Shown: positions 8,412 through 18,827, counted from the stretch's first letter. The stretch is 64,000 nt of DNA from Clostridium carboxidivorans P7 (GCF_001038625.1 NZ_CP011803.1:5146001-5210000); one strand, 5' to 3'. Made by a program: numbers and translations. The notes: generated from the letters alone by a model not told the origin.

Positions 8412-10181
8412 TTGTTTAGGTTGTTACATTTTTTAAAACCATATAAGAAGCAAGTTATATTGGGTCCTATATTTAAATTATTAGAAGCTATTTTTGAGCT
8501 TTTGATACCAACAATTATGGTAGTTCTTATTGATAATGGTATAAAGCATAATGATATTTCCTACATATTAAAAATAGGAGGAATAATGGGAGGTATGGCT
8601 ATATTAGGGGTTATATCTTCTTTTACTTGTCAATATTATGCATCAATAGTTTCTCAAGGATTTGGAACCAGGCTTAGAAATGCCTTGTTTGAAAAAATAG
8701 GAACATTTTCACACAATGAAATTGATAGTTTTGGGACATCCTCTTTAATTAATCGTATAACAAATGATGTCAATCAGCTTCAAGTGTCAGTGGCAATGGT
8801 TATTAGATTAGCTATAAGAGTACCATTTTTGTGTATAGGAGGAGTTATAATGGCTACATTTTTAGACATTAAACTTTCTACTATTATGCTTTTAGCATTG
8901 CCATTGTTTGCTTTTGTTTTATACTTAATAATGAGCAAGTCAATTCCACTATACAAATTAGTTCAAAAAAAGTTAGATAAATTAGCCTTGATTCTTAGAG
9001 AAAATCTTTCAGGAATTAGAATTATAAGAGCATTTGCCCGAGTAGGTTATGAAAAGAAAAGATTTGAAGATTCAAATGAAGATTTTGCAAATACCGCAAT
9101 TAGAGTTGGAAAGATTTCAGCATTGATGAACCCTATGACTAATATTATAATGAATTTTTCAGTTATTGCCATATTGTGGTTCGGAGGTATGCGTGTAAAT
9201 GTAGGTGCAATGACTCAGGGTCAAATTATAGCTTATATAAATTATAATACATTAGTTTTATCTGCATTAATTGTAGTGGCAAATTTGGTAGTCATATTTA
9301 CAAAAGCTGCTGCTTCAGCAGCGCGTGTAAATGAAATTTTTGAAACATCAACTACAATAGCGGATAACTTAAATTTTAAAAATTATACAGCTTTAAATGA
9401 AGATGATACTATAATTAAATTTAGAAATGTTTCTTTTGCTTATAATAATTCTAAAGAATATGCTATAAAAAATGTTTCTTTTCAAATAAAACATGGACAA
9501 ACAGTTGGAATAATAGGAGGAACAGGTTCAGGAAAAACAACACTTATAAATTTAATTCCCCGTTTTTATGATGTAATTAAAGGAAGTATAATGTTTAATG
9601 GAATTGAAGTTAAAAATTATATGCAAAATGAACTTAGAGATAAAATAGGAATTGTTCCTCAAAAAGCAGTTCTATTTTCAGGTAGTGTGGCCGAAAATAT
9701 AAGATGGGGCTTGAAGGATGCTTCTTATGAAGAAATAAAAAAAGCTGCAGAAATTGCACAAGCTTCTGATTTTGTTGAAAAACTGCCTAAAGGCTATGAT
9801 ACTAATATATCTCAAGGAGGAGTAAATTTTTCAGGAGGACAGAAACAAAGACTTACTATTGCAAGAGCTTTAGTACGTAATCCTGAATTGTTAATATTGG
9901 ATGATAGTTCTAGTGCTTTAGATTATGTTACAGATGCTGCACTAAGAAAGGCTATTAAGGGTAATAAGAATAATATGACTGTTATAATGGTAACTCAGAG
10001 AGTAAGTACTATAAGAGATGCTGATATGATAGTTGTTTTAGATAATGGAGAAATGGTTGGAGTTGGAACACATGATGAGTTAATTAAGAATAATAACATC
10101 TATAGAGAAATCTACCTTTCCCAATTAGATAAAGGGGGAGACGAGAAAAATGAAGAACAAGACATTGTTGAGGCTGTTTAA
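8412..10181 (+). CDS. Multidrug ABC exporter half-transporter, degenerate-site subunit
   Basis: TTG start with a strong AAGGGGGGGAT site. 589 residues: six-helix ABC_membrane domain (1-300) and nucleotide-binding domain with Walker A GGTGSGKTT near 370 and signature SGGQKQRL. The Walker B reads LLILDDSSSALD, with Asp where catalytic Glu is expected, and the H-loop His is Gln (VTQRVST). This is the non-catalytic pattern of one subunit of heterodimeric exporters such as BmrC/LmrC. The next gene overlaps by 32 bp and supplies the canonical Glu and His, so the two form one exporter of drugs or lipids in the membrane. Confidence 0.92.
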   Translation: MFRLLHFLKPYKKQVILGPIFKLLEAIFELLIPTIMVVLIDNGIKHNDISYILKIGGIMGGMAILGVISSFTCQYYASIVSQGFGTRLRNALFEKIGTFSHNEIDSFGTSSLINRITNDVNQLQVSVAMVIRLAIRVPFLCIGGVIMATFLDIKLSTIMLLALPLFAFVLYLIMSKSIPLYKLVQKKLDKLALILRENLSGIRIIRAFARVGYEKKRFEDSNEDFANTAIRVGKISALMNPMTNIIMNFSVIAILWFGGMRVNVGAMTQGQIIAYINYNTLVLSALIVVANLVVIFTKAAASAARVNEIFETSTTIADNLNFKNYTALNEDDTIIKFRNVSFAYNNSKEYAIKNVSFQIKHGQTVGIIGGTGSGKTTLINLIPRFYDVIKGSIMFNGIEVKNYMQNELRDKIGIVPQKAVLFSGSVAENIRWGLKDASYEEIKKAAEIAQASDFVEKLPKGYDTNISQGGVNFSGGQKQRLTIARALVRNPELLILDDSSSALDYVTDAALRKAIKGNKNNMTVIMVTQRVSTIRDADMIVVLDNGEMVGVGTHDELIKNNNIYREIYLSQLDKGGDEKNEEQDIVEAV

Positions 10182-11889
10182 ATATGTAGGAAAGTACAAG
10201 CTGCATATATTTGCTGTTATAATTTGTGCATTTATAAGCAATTTATTAATGGTCATAGGTCCCTTATTAGTGGGAAGAGGAATAGATTATATTGTAAGTT
10301 ATAGAAAAGTAAATTTTAATTATCTATTAAAGTTAATATATATATTAGCAGCACTTTATGTAATTAGTGCAGTGTTTTCATGGATTTTTTCAATGATAGC
10401 AAATGTTATAGCATTTCATACTGTACAGGATATAAGAAAAGAAGCTTTTGATAAAATAAGTATGCTTCCTTTAAGCTATTTTGATAATAATGCACATGGT
10501 GATATTATGAGTAGGTTAACAAATGATATTGATGCTATATCTGATGGTGTACTTCAAGGTATTACACAATTTTATCCAGGTATTGTTACTATACTATCAT
10601 CTTTAGTGCTAATGATTATTTTGAGTCCTAAAATAACGCTTGTTATTTTACTTATGACTCCATTTTGCTTTTTTATTGCATCTTTTATTACTACCAGATC
10701 TAATAAAATGTTTAAGGAACAGCAAAAAACTGTAGGAGAGCTAAATGGATATATAGAAGAAATAATAGGCAATCAAAAGGTTGTAAAAGCTTTTGGATAT
10801 GAAAAAAATTCGCAGGAAGTGTTCAAAGAAATTAATGAGAGATTGTATAAGTGTGGACGTTTTGCACAGTTATATTCATCATTAACAAACCCTTCAACCA
10901 GATTTGTTAATAATATTACATATATTTTAGTTGGTGTAGTTGGAGGAATATGCTCGGTAGTAGGTGGACTAAGCATAGGTAAAATATCAAGCTTTTTAAC
11001 ATATTCAACACAATTTTCACAACCTATTAATAATATAACTAGTGTTACTACTCAACTTCAAGCTGCAGTTGCAGCTGCTGAAAGAGTGTTTTCCATTTTA
11101 GATGAAATACCGGAAACACCAGAGGCAGAGAATTCATCTACATTAAAAGAATGTTATGGAGATATAAGTTTTAAAGATGTAAGTTTTTCTTATAGAAAAG
11201 ATGTGCCATTAATTAGAAATCTAAATATCGATATAAAATCAGGCAGTACAATAGCTATTGTAGGACCTACTGGTGCAGGTAAAACAACTATGGTAAATTT
11301 ATTAATGAGGTTTTATGATATAAATAGTGGAGGAATTTTTGTTGATAAGAGAAATATAGGAGAAATAACTCGTAATAGTCTTCGTGGTGCATTTGGTATG
11401 GTACTTCAAGATACCTGGCTTTTTGCAGGTACTGTTAGAGAAAATATAAGCTATGGGAAACCTAAAGCAACTATTAAGGAAATAGAAAAAGCTGCAAAAG
11501 CTGCTCACATTCATAATTTTATTAAAAGTTTACCTAAAGGATACGATACTATTATTACTGAAGGTGGTGAAAACCTTTCTCAAGGACAAAAGCAACTTTT
11601 AACTATAGCTAGAGTAATGCTGATAGATCCTCCAATGCTTATATTGGATGAAGCAACTAGTAGTATTGACACCAGGACTGAGTTAAGCATACAAAAAGCC
11701 TTTTTATCTATGATGAAGGGTCGTACAAGCTTTATAATAGCACATAGACTTTCAACTATTCGTGATGCTGATTTAATTTTAGTTATGAATAATGGAGAAA
11801 TTATTGAAAATGGTAATCACACAGAACTTATTAAAAAAGGAGGCTTTTACGCAAATCTTTACAATAGTCAATTTGAACTTACTAATTAA
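10150..11889 (+). CDS. Multidrug ABC exporter half-transporter, catalytic-site subunit
   Basis: 579 residues. Six-helix membrane domain, Walker A GPTGAGKTT near 372, canonical Walker B MLILDEATSSID with catalytic Glu, and H-loop IIAHRLSTIRD. Its signature motif is LSQGQ rather than LSGGQ. In heterodimeric exporters of the BmrCD/LmrCD type one composite ATP site is degenerate: here the partner contributes the faulty Walker B and this subunit the altered signature, so they complement as expected. Overlaps the upstream gene by 32 bp; the deacetylase follows 24 bp downstream. Confidence 0.92.
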   Translation: MKNKTLLRLFKYVGKYKLHIFAVIICAFISNLLMVIGPLLVGRGIDYIVSYRKVNFNYLLKLIYILAALYVISAVFSWIFSMIANVIAFHTVQDIRKEAFDKISMLPLSYFDNNAHGDIMSRLTNDIDAISDGVLQGITQFYPGIVTILSSLVLMIILSPKITLVILLMTPFCFFIASFITTRSNKMFKEQQKTVGELNGYIEEIIGNQKVVKAFGYEKNSQEVFKEINERLYKCGRFAQLYSSLTNPSTRFVNNITYILVGVVGGICSVVGGLSIGKISSFLTYSTQFSQPINNITSVTTQLQAAVAAAERVFSILDEIPETPEAENSSTLKECYGDISFKDVSFSYRKDVPLIRNLNIDIKSGSTIAIVGPTGAGKTTMVNLLMRFYDINSGGIFVDKRNIGEITRNSLRGAFGMVLQDTWLFAGTVRENISYGKPKATIKEIEKAAKAAHIHNFIKSLPKGYDTIITEGGENLSQGQKQLLTIARVMLIDPPMLILDEATSSIDTRTELSIQKAFLSMMKGRTSFIIAHRLSTIRDADLILVMNNGEIIENGNHTELIKKGGFYANLYNSQFELTN

Positions 11890-11913
11890 GCAAAAACATA
11901 GGAGATGATTTTC

Positions 11914-12774
11914 ATGAATAATCATGATGAAACAAATGAAAAAAGAAAAACTATAAGAAGAAATAGGATAATTGCAGCAATTTGTGCGCTAGTTGTTGTG
12001 GGTACTGGTTTTTTTGCAGTAAATAGAATGATAGGTAAAAAAAATGCAGTTGTAAATGCTGCAAATGCAAAGAAGAATTCTAGTGAAAGTATTGCAAATA
12101 AAAGAGAAAGTCAAGTTCCTAAAGATAACAAAAATGAATCAGGTGAAAATCTGTCTGCTGGAGCATACAAACCTTGGGCAGCAAAAAGAACGGATGGAAA
12201 AAAAGTAGCTTATTTAACTTTTGATGATGGTCCATCACCAAATACTACTAAAATATTAGAAATACTAAATAAAAATAATATAAAAGCTACTTTCTTTTTG
12301 ATTGGAAAAAATGCTGAACATAATCCTGAACTTGTAAAACAGGAAATAGCTCAGGGAAATGCAGTAGGAAATCATACCTATAGTCATCAATTGAATTATA
12401 AAGAAGGTCCACAAAAGTTTGTAGAAGATTTGGATAAAGGTAATGTTGTGATTAAGTCCATAGTAGGTGATAAATATGATTCAAAGCTTACAAGATTTCC
12501 AGGAGGCTCTTTTGGAAACAAATTAGCACCTTTTAGAGAGGCTGTTACAAAAGCTGGGTATCATTATGTAGATTGGAATGATGAAACAGGAGATGCCGAA
12601 CATAGCAATGTTCCAGTTAACACTTTACTTAGTAACCTTAAAAAATATACAACTTCAGATACTGTAGTAATTCTAATGCATGATGCTGGAGCTAAGACTA
12701 CATCAGTACAAGCTCTTCCTCAGGTAATTGAATATTTAAAATCAAAAGGGTATACTTTTGATACACTAAAATAG
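11914..12774 (+). CDS. Membrane-anchored polysaccharide deacetylase (NodB domain)
   Basis: Start set at 11914, since AGGAG at 11900-11904 is 9 bp away and the ATG at 11905 overlaps that site. 286 residues: short basic N-terminus, one membrane helix at about 18-38, a Ser/Lys/Asn-rich linker, then a NodB domain from about 95. Catalytic TFDDGPSPNT near 101-110, metal-binding HTYSH near 153-157, RFPGGSFGN and VILMHD are all present. The family removes N-acetyl groups from peptidoglycan GlcNAc (PgdA) or related glycans outside the membrane. It is probably co-transcribed with the exporter genes. Confidence 0.9.
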   Translation: MNNHDETNEKRKTIRRNRIIAAICALVVVGTGFFAVNRMIGKKNAVVNAANAKKNSSESIANKRESQVPKDNKNESGENLSAGAYKPWAAKRTDGKKVAYLTFDDGPSPNTTKILEILNKNNIKATFFLIGKNAEHNPELVKQEIAQGNAVGNHTYSHQLNYKEGPQKFVEDLDKGNVVIKSIVGDKYDSKLTRFPGGSFGNKLAPFREAVTKAGYHYVDWNDETGDAEHSNVPVNTLLSNLKKYTTSDTVVILMHDAGAKTTSVQALPQVIEYLKSKGYTFDTLK

Positions 12775-12800
12775 AATTGACAATGGAAAGTTGACAGTTA

Positions 12801-12843
12801 AAAGGGTTGAAATGCTAATTAATTAGTATTCCAGCCCTTTTGT
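12801..12843 (+). terminator. Intrinsic terminator after the deacetylase gene
   Basis: AAAGGGTTG at 12801-12809 pairs with CAGCCCTTT at 12832-12840, with an inner AT-rich palindrome CTAATTAATTAG, followed by TTTTGTCT. Confidence 0.8.
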
Positions 12844-12949
12844 CTATATTTAAAATATTAAACTTAAGTAAATGATATAATATAAGCAAGACTTCAGCAG
12901 TTAATAGTTAATAATGAAGAGTTGAGTATACATTGAAGGAGAATATATT

Positions 12950-15900
12950 ATGAGTTTGAGATTTATATATGGAAGAGCAGGTAGTGGTAAAAGCCATTTT
13001 TGCTTAAATGATATTAAAAAAAGGATAGATGAAGGAGCAGATAATCCTTTAATTCTTTTAGTGCCTGAACAGTTCTCATTTCAAGCAGAAAAAAATCTTA
13101 TAAAAACTATAGGAGAAGCCGGAATGCTTAAAGCACAAGTTTTGAGCTTTAGAAGGATGGCATATAAGGTATTAAATGAGGTAGGAGGACTTACAAAAAA
13201 GCATATGAATGCTTCGGGGAAGAGTATGCTTATTTATAAGATAATGGAGGAGAATAGTGGTAAACTCAAGGTTTTTAGGAAGTCAGTAAAAAGACAAGGG
13301 TTTATTACTACGGTTTCTGATATTATAACAGAATTTAAAAGATACGATATTACCCTGGAAAACTTAAATAGCACTTTAGATAGAATAGAAAATGAAAATT
13401 TAAGAAACAAAATGGAAGATTTAATATTAATTTTTTCGCAATTTGAAGAAAGACTTCATAAAAAATATATTGATTCAGAAGATGATTTAACTATTTTGGC
13501 AGAAAAAATGTCAAAATCGCATATGTTTGATGAAGCAGAAATATGGATAGATGAATTTTCAAGCTTTACTCCTCAAGAATATAAAGTTTTAGATAGGCTT
13601 ATGGATAAGACTAAAAGGATTAACATAACTTTATGTACGGACTATTTAGATTGCAGCTCGGCTGATAATAGTACAGATGTATTTTTACCAACTAAAAGTA
13701 CAGAAGAAAAAATTTTAAAAATTGTTTTAGAAAAAAATATAAAATATGATAAACCAATTGCATTAAAATGTAGTCCTTGCTATAGATTCAAAGATACTAA
13801 GGAACTTCAACATTTAGAAAAATACTTATTTTCTTATCCATATAAAATTTATAAAGAAAAGTGTCAAGACATAAGTATTTTTAAGGCATTAAATAAATAC
13901 ACAGAAGTGGAAGACACAGCAAGAGATATAGTTAGAATGTGTAGAGATAATGGGTTTAGGTTTAAAGATATTGCAGTAATAAGTGGGGATTTGGATGGAT
14001 ATGAAAGTTTGTTTAGTGCAATTTTTAAGGAATACGATATACCTTATTTTATAGATAAAAAAAGAAAAATCAATGATAATCCTATTATAATGCTAATAAT
14101 GTCTGTAGTAGAAATATTATCCCAAAATTGGAGCTATGAAGCTGTATTTAGGTATTTAAAAACAGGACTTTTAGAGTTAACTAAGGAAGATATGGATTTA
14201 ATAGAAAATTATGTGCTTAGTAACGGAATTAAAGGAAATGCTTGGATTAAAGAAGAACCTTGGGATTTTGGTTTAAGCTATAGTTTTGAAAAGAAAGAAA
14301 TATCGGATTATGAAAAGGAAATTCTGAACAAGATAAATTTAATTAGAGATAAAATAAGAGAACCTATTATTAAACTATCTAAAGATATAAAAGGAAGAAA
14401 AAAAGGAAGAGCTATATGTGAAGGACTTTACAATTTTTTATGTAATATAAAATTAGATGAAAAGGTAGCTGCATGGATAGAATATTTTAAGGAAAATGGA
14501 GAATTAGATAAAGCTAATGAATATAGTCAGATATGGAATATAGTAATGGAGGTTTTAGACCAAATAGTAGAAGTAATGGGAGAGGAAACGCTAGCTATTG
14601 GAACCTTTTCACAGGTTTTATCTAAAGGCTTTGATGAATATGAAATAGGGGTAATTCCACCAGCTTTAGATCAAGTTCTCATTGGTAGTGTTACGAGACT
14701 TAAAAGTCATGATGTATCTGTATTATATATTGTTGGAGTTAATGACGGAGTTTTTCCAGCTGCATTAGCCCAAGAAGGAGTGTTAACAGATAGTGATAGA
14801 GAGATCTTAAAGGGAAGAGGAATAGAAATTGCAAAGGATACTAGAAGTAGAGCCTTTGAAGAACAATTTTTGGTGTATACTACCTTGACCACTGTAAGTA
14901 AATATTTAAGACTAAGCTATTCTATAGCAGATGAAGGTGGAAAAACAAAAAGACCTTCTATAGTAATAGGTAGAATTAAAAAGATATTTAGCAATGTGGA
15001 AGAACAAAGCAATTTAATAGAAATACAAAATGATGAAGAAAAATTAAAGTATGTAACAGGACCTAGAGCAACCTTTAATAAGCTTATATCAAATATTAAG
15101 AAGGATTCTAATGGATATATAACGCCTATGTGGCTAGATGTGTATAGATGGTACAATAAAAGTGATAAGTGGAATAAAAAACTTGAAAATATATTTAATG
15201 GTTTTTCATATAGTAACGAAGCAGAAATTATGGATACAAATAGGGTAAGAAAGCTTTATGGAAGGCATTTGAATATAAGTGTATCTAGACTTGAAAAGTT
15301 TGTAAATTGTCCATTTTCTTATTTTATACAATATGGACTTAATGCGAAGGAAAGAAAAGTATATAAATTAAGTTCACCTGATTTGGGAAGCTTTATGCAT
15401 AATGTACTTCAAGTATTTTCAAGCAAACTTAAGGAAGAAAACTTAAGTTGGAAGGAAATTGATAGTGAATGGTGCGAGAGAGAAGTTTCTGAAATAGTGG
15501 ATGAAATTTTAGAAAGTATGCCTAGTTCTGTATTTAATAGTTCTAAAAGATATAAGCATATAACTAATAATGCAAAAAGAATTCTCAATAGATCAGTGTG
15601 GCTTATAACTGAGCATATGAAAAGGGGAGGATTTGAACCTTCTGGGTATGAATTATCATTTGGTAATTCAGGAGATTTCCCACCTATTTCCCTACAGCTT
15701 CATTCTGGTGAAACTGTAAGCCTTATAGGAAGAGTTGATAGAGTAGATAGTATGAACAGTGAGGAGAATACTTATTTAAGGATAGTAGATTATAAATCTG
15801 GAACAAAGGAATTTAAGCTTTCAGATGTATATTATGGTTTACAAATGCAGCTTTTAATATACTTAGATGCTATGCTCACGGAACTTGAAAAAGAAATGAA

Positions 15901-16396
15901 TAAAGATGCTATTCCAGGAGGAATTCTTTATTTTAAATTAGACGACCCAATAGTAAAGACAAAAGGAGATATTGTTGATTCAGAAATAGAAGAGAGAATA
16001 ATGAAAGCCTTAAAAATGAATGGATTATTATTAGATGATCCTGATATTATAAGAGAAATGGATAATGAAATAGAAAAAACTTCTGATATTATACCAGCTT
16101 CCATAAAAAAGGATGGTACTTTGTCTAAATCCTTTTCTTCAGTTGCTACAATAGAGCAATTTAATCTTTTAAGAAAATATGTAAGGGATACTATAGCCTC
16201 TTTATGTGAGCAAATATTAGAAGGTAATATAGGTGTGAAGCCTAGTAAACACAAAAATGGAGATGCTTGTGAATATTGTGTTTATCCATCAATATGTCAA
16301 TTCGATACATCTTTAGAGGAAAACAAGTACAGGATAATAAATGATAAGAGTGATGAAGAAGTTTGGAATGAAATAGAAAATAAGTATAACAAATAA
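12950..16396 (+). CDS. addB: AddB subunit of the AddAB helicase-nuclease
   Basis: 1148 residues, the usual AddB length. Walker A GRAGSGKS at 8-15; UvrD-like but non-motor helicase regions follow. The C-terminal RecB-family nuclease has LRIVDYKSG near 942-950, the Asp and Lys of a PD-(D/E)XK site. Four Cys for an Fe-S cluster are present: one in NCPFSYF near 786 and three in CEYCVYPSIC near 1107-1116. AddAB resects double-strand breaks to a Chi site for RecA repair. Start ATG follows AAGGAG. Unlike the common clostridial order, addA does not follow; a terminator and a transporter operon do. Confidence 0.95.
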   Translation: MSLRFIYGRAGSGKSHFCLNDIKKRIDEGADNPLILLVPEQFSFQAEKNLIKTIGEAGMLKAQVLSFRRMAYKVLNEVGGLTKKHMNASGKSMLIYKIMEENSGKLKVFRKSVKRQGFITTVSDIITEFKRYDITLENLNSTLDRIENENLRNKMEDLILIFSQFEERLHKKYIDSEDDLTILAEKMSKSHMFDEAEIWIDEFSSFTPQEYKVLDRLMDKTKRINITLCTDYLDCSSADNSTDVFLPTKSTEEKILKIVLEKNIKYDKPIALKCSPCYRFKDTKELQHLEKYLFSYPYKIYKEKCQDISIFKALNKYTEVEDTARDIVRMCRDNGFRFKDIAVISGDLDGYESLFSAIFKEYDIPYFIDKKRKINDNPIIMLIMSVVEILSQNWSYEAVFRYLKTGLLELTKEDMDLIENYVLSNGIKGNAWIKEEPWDFGLSYSFEKKEISDYEKEILNKINLIRDKIREPIIKLSKDIKGRKKGRAICEGLYNFLCNIKLDEKVAAWIEYFKENGELDKANEYSQIWNIVMEVLDQIVEVMGEETLAIGTFSQVLSKGFDEYEIGVIPPALDQVLIGSVTRLKSHDVSVLYIVGVNDGVFPAALAQEGVLTDSDREILKGRGIEIAKDTRSRAFEEQFLVYTTLTTVSKYLRLSYSIADEGGKTKRPSIVIGRIKKIFSNVEEQSNLIEIQNDEEKLKYVTGPRATFNKLISNIKKDSNGYITPMWLDVYRWYNKSDKWNKKLENIFNGFSYSNEAEIMDTNRVRKLYGRHLNISVSRLEKFVNCPFSYFIQYGLNAKERKVYKLSSPDLGSFMHNVLQVFSSKLKEENLSWKEIDSEWCEREVSEIVDEILESMPSSVFNSSKRYKHITNNAKRILNRSVWLITEHMKRGGFEPSGYELSFGNSGDFPPISLQLHSGETVSLIGRVDRVDSMNSEENTYLRIVDYKSGTKEFKLSDVYYGLQMQLLIYLDAMLTELEKEMNKDAIPGGILYFKLDDPIVKTKGDIVDSEIEERIMKALKMNGLLLDDPDIIREMDNEIEKTSDIIPASIKKDGTLSKSFSSVATIEQFNLLRKYVRDTIASLCEQILEGNIGVKPSKHKNGDACEYCVYPSICQFDTSLEENKYRIINDKSDEEVWNEIENKYNK

Positions 16397-16403
16397 GTTT
16401 AAT

Positions 16404-16463
16404 AACAAGCTCTAAGATTGCATTGTATGAAAGGTTATATATGCAGCTTAGAGCTTGTTTTTT
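16404..16463 (+). terminator. Intrinsic terminator after addB
   Basis: AACAAGCTCTAAG at 16404-16416 and CTTAGAGCTTGTT at 16447-16459 form a 13-bp perfect stem followed by TTTTT. The next 230 bases before livJ hold no gene; a weak CodY-like match (AAATTTGGAAAAATT, 16576-16590, four mismatches) is the only signal noted there. Confidence 0.88.
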
Positions 16464-16692
16464 AGATTGGAGGTGATAGGGAAATTTATCGATATATGGG
16501 GGTACCTTGAATAATAAATTAATCTATATATTCATTATATGTAAAGTACAAATTTGTGTGAATAAAATTTTATAAAAATTTGGAAAAATTCAAAAATATG
16601 GAAGGAAACTAGAAGTTTTTATAGAAATAGTATGTGAATATGTAATGTTGAAAATGTAAATTCACATTTATGTATATAAGGGGGAATAAACA

Positions 16693-17853
16693 ATGAAAAA
16701 AAATCTTTTGAAAGTAATTGCAGCTATGGTTATTACGGGATTAATAACTACTTTTTCAGGTTGTTCAAGTGAACAAGCTTCTACAAGCAGCGGTGACAAG
16801 GAAATAAAAATAGGTACTTTTGGTCCTTATACAGGTGATGCCGCTACAGATGGAATTCAATCTAGGGATGGTGCAACTCTTGCTGTGGAGCAAATAAACA
16901 AAAAAGGTGGAGTTATTGGAAAACAAATAAAATTAGTTACAATGGATGATCAAGCAAAGGCACCAGAATCTATGAATGTAGTTCAAAAGCTTATACAACA
17001 AGAAAAAGTTACAGCTTTAGTCAGTGGATCCTATAGTACTCCAAGCAAAACAGTATCCCCTGTGGTTCAGCAAGCAAAAGTACCTATGGTAGTTGCTTAT
17101 GCTGTAAATCCGGATATAACTCAAGGAGGAAAATTTGTATTTAGAGCAATTTATGCAGGACCAGCTCAAGGTGCTGCTATGGCAGAATATGTGGTAAAAG
17201 AAAAAAAATTAAAAAAGGTAGCAATACTTAATGTAAACAATGACTATGGCAATACCAATGCAGATGGTTTTACTAGTCAAGCAAAGAAATTAGGTGGAGA
17301 AATAGTTATAAGTAGAAATTTTGTAGATGGAACTAAGGATTTTAAAGCTCTTCTCACTACGGTAAAGGAGAAAAATCCACAAGCAATATATGTAGGTTCA
17401 TATTATAATGAGGCTTCACAAATTTGTGTTCAAGCAAGACAATTAGGAATTTCAGTTCCTATTTTCGGAGATGATGGATTTGATTCACCAAAGTTTTTGG
17501 AGCTTGGTGGAAAGAGTGTAGAAGGAGTGCAATTTACTACTCCATTTTTCAGAGAAGAACCAAGACCAATAGTTCAAGAGTTTATAAAAGCTTATAAAGA
17601 AAAATTTAATAAGGAACCAGATATGCTTTCAGCACAATCTTACGATTCAGTACTTGTACTAGCAGATGCTATAAAGAGAGCTAATAGTACAGACAAAGAA
17701 GCTATAAGAAAAGCTCTTTCAGCTACAAAAGGATTTGAGGGTGTTACAGGAAAGTTCTCCTTTGATGATAAAAATGAGGTTATTAAACCAGTTATAATTA
17801 CTAAAGTTGAAAATGGAAAATTTACTTATGTTAAGAGTCAAGAGTATAAATAG
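16693..17853 (+). CDS. livJ: Branched-chain amino-acid ABC transporter substrate-binding lipoprotein
   Basis: 386 residues with a lipoprotein signal: basic start, hydrophobic core and lipobox FSGC with acylated C24. The mature part is a Peripla_BP_6 (Leu/Ile/Val-binding) protein: IKIGTFGPYTGDAA at its start and the AEYVVKEKKLKKVAI hinge region. Captures amino acids (probably Leu/Ile/Val or related) for the LivHMGF complex encoded immediately downstream. Ligand is inferred from family and context. AAGGGGG precedes the ATG. Confidence 0.92.
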   Translation: MKKNLLKVIAAMVITGLITTFSGCSSEQASTSSGDKEIKIGTFGPYTGDAATDGIQSRDGATLAVEQINKKGGVIGKQIKLVTMDDQAKAPESMNVVQKLIQQEKVTALVSGSYSTPSKTVSPVVQQAKVPMVVAYAVNPDITQGGKFVFRAIYAGPAQGAAMAEYVVKEKKLKKVAILNVNNDYGNTNADGFTSQAKKLGGEIVISRNFVDGTKDFKALLTTVKEKNPQAIYVGSYYNEASQICVQARQLGISVPIFGDDGFDSPKFLELGGKSVEGVQFTTPFFREEPRPIVQEFIKAYKEKFNKEPDMLSAQSYDSVLVLADAIKRANSTDKEAIRKALSATKGFEGVTGKFSFDDKNEVIKPVIITKVENGKFTYVKSQEYK

Positions 17854-17864
17854 TTAGAAGTTTG

Positions 17865-17909
17865 AAAAGGGGAAATTAAAAAAGTTTTACAGCTTTTTAT
17901 TTCCCTTTT
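17865..17909 (+). terminator. Hairpin between livJ and livH (probable attenuator)
   Basis: AAAAGGGGAAAT at 17865-17876 pairs with ATTTCCCTTTT at 17899-17909, ending in T4. Such hairpins after binding-protein genes often lower downstream expression, giving excess binding protein over membrane parts. Confidence 0.65.
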
Positions 17910-17933
17910 AGTTTAATATTCGGAGGTAAGTAT

Positions 17934-18818
17934 ATGTTTTTTCAACAACTATTTAATGGTATTACAATGGGAAGTGTTTATGTGCTTATTGCCATAGGGC
18001 TTACTATGATTTATGGAATTCTAGAATTGCTTCATTTTGCACATGGTGTAGTATATATGGCAGGAGCTTTTGCAGCAATTAGTTGCATTACATTATTTCA
18101 TACAAACATATTTGTAGCAGTAGTTGCAGCAATGATTGTTTCAGCTTTTTTTGGATGGTTTATAGAAATTTTTGCATATAAGCCAGTGAGAAATGCTCCT
18201 AAAATAACTGCTTTAATAAGTGGTATAGGGATGGCTATAGTTTTAGAAAATATATATAGAATTATCTATGGTTCTCAAACTATAGCTTTTCCGGAGCAAT
18301 CAATAACTCCTGTAAAAACTTATAATCTTTCTAAGAATATTTCTATTACAAATTATCAAATTTACATAATCGTAATGACTATAATACTTATAATTATTTT
18401 GCATTTATATTTAAAATATACCAAAAACGGTATGGCTATGAGAGCAGTATCTATGGATTTTGATGCTTCTAGTCTGATGGGCATAAATGTAAATAAAATA
18501 ATATCTATTACCTTTATTATAGGTTCTGCTATGGCTGGAGTGGCAGGAACTTTAGTTGCCCTATATTTCAATGCAGTATATCCAGCTATGGGTTCTATGC
18601 CTGGTATGAAAGCCTTTGCTATTGTGGTGTTAGGTGGATTGGGAAGTATTCCAGGTACTATTGTTGGAGGGCTTTTTCTTGGCATAGTAGAATCCTTTGC
18701 TGATGGATATTTAGGAAATTTTATAGTAGGGAAGGATGCTTTTGCTTTTGTTATATTAATTCTTGTGCTTCTCATAAGACCATCTGGATTGTTTGGTAAG
18801 AAAATAGAGAAAGTGTAG
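17934..18818 (+). CDS. livH: Branched-chain amino-acid ABC transporter permease LivH
   Basis: 294 residues with about eight hydrophobic helices and the LivH hallmarks GITMGSVYVLIAIGLTMIYG at the N-terminus and GGLGSIPGTIVGG near 230-245 (EAA-like loop). CGGAGGTAAG precedes the ATG. Forms the membrane channel with LivM; livM follows without a gap. Confidence 0.93.
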   Translation: MFFQQLFNGITMGSVYVLIAIGLTMIYGILELLHFAHGVVYMAGAFAAISCITLFHTNIFVAVVAAMIVSAFFGWFIEIFAYKPVRNAPKITALISGIGMAIVLENIYRIIYGSQTIAFPEQSITPVKTYNLSKNISITNYQIYIIVMTIILIIILHLYLKYTKNGMAMRAVSMDFDASSLMGINVNKIISITFIIGSAMAGVAGTLVALYFNAVYPAMGSMPGMKAFAIVVLGGLGSIPGTIVGGLFLGIVESFADGYLGNFIVGKDAFAFVILILVLLIRPSGLFGKKIEKV

Positions 18819-18827
18819 GTGATAATT

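Noticed and set aside
16499..16512. GGGGGTACCTTG before livJ, similar to a T-box GGTGGTACCGCG core
   Set aside because: No specifier stem, no matching antiterminator and no terminator between it and livJ; chance similarity.
16576..16590. CodY box upstream of the liv operon
   Set aside because: Four mismatches in fifteen positions in an AT-rich region is close to background.
18362..18775. 137-codon open frame antisense to livH
   Set aside because: Shadow of a hydrophobic permease gene; no start signal or family match.
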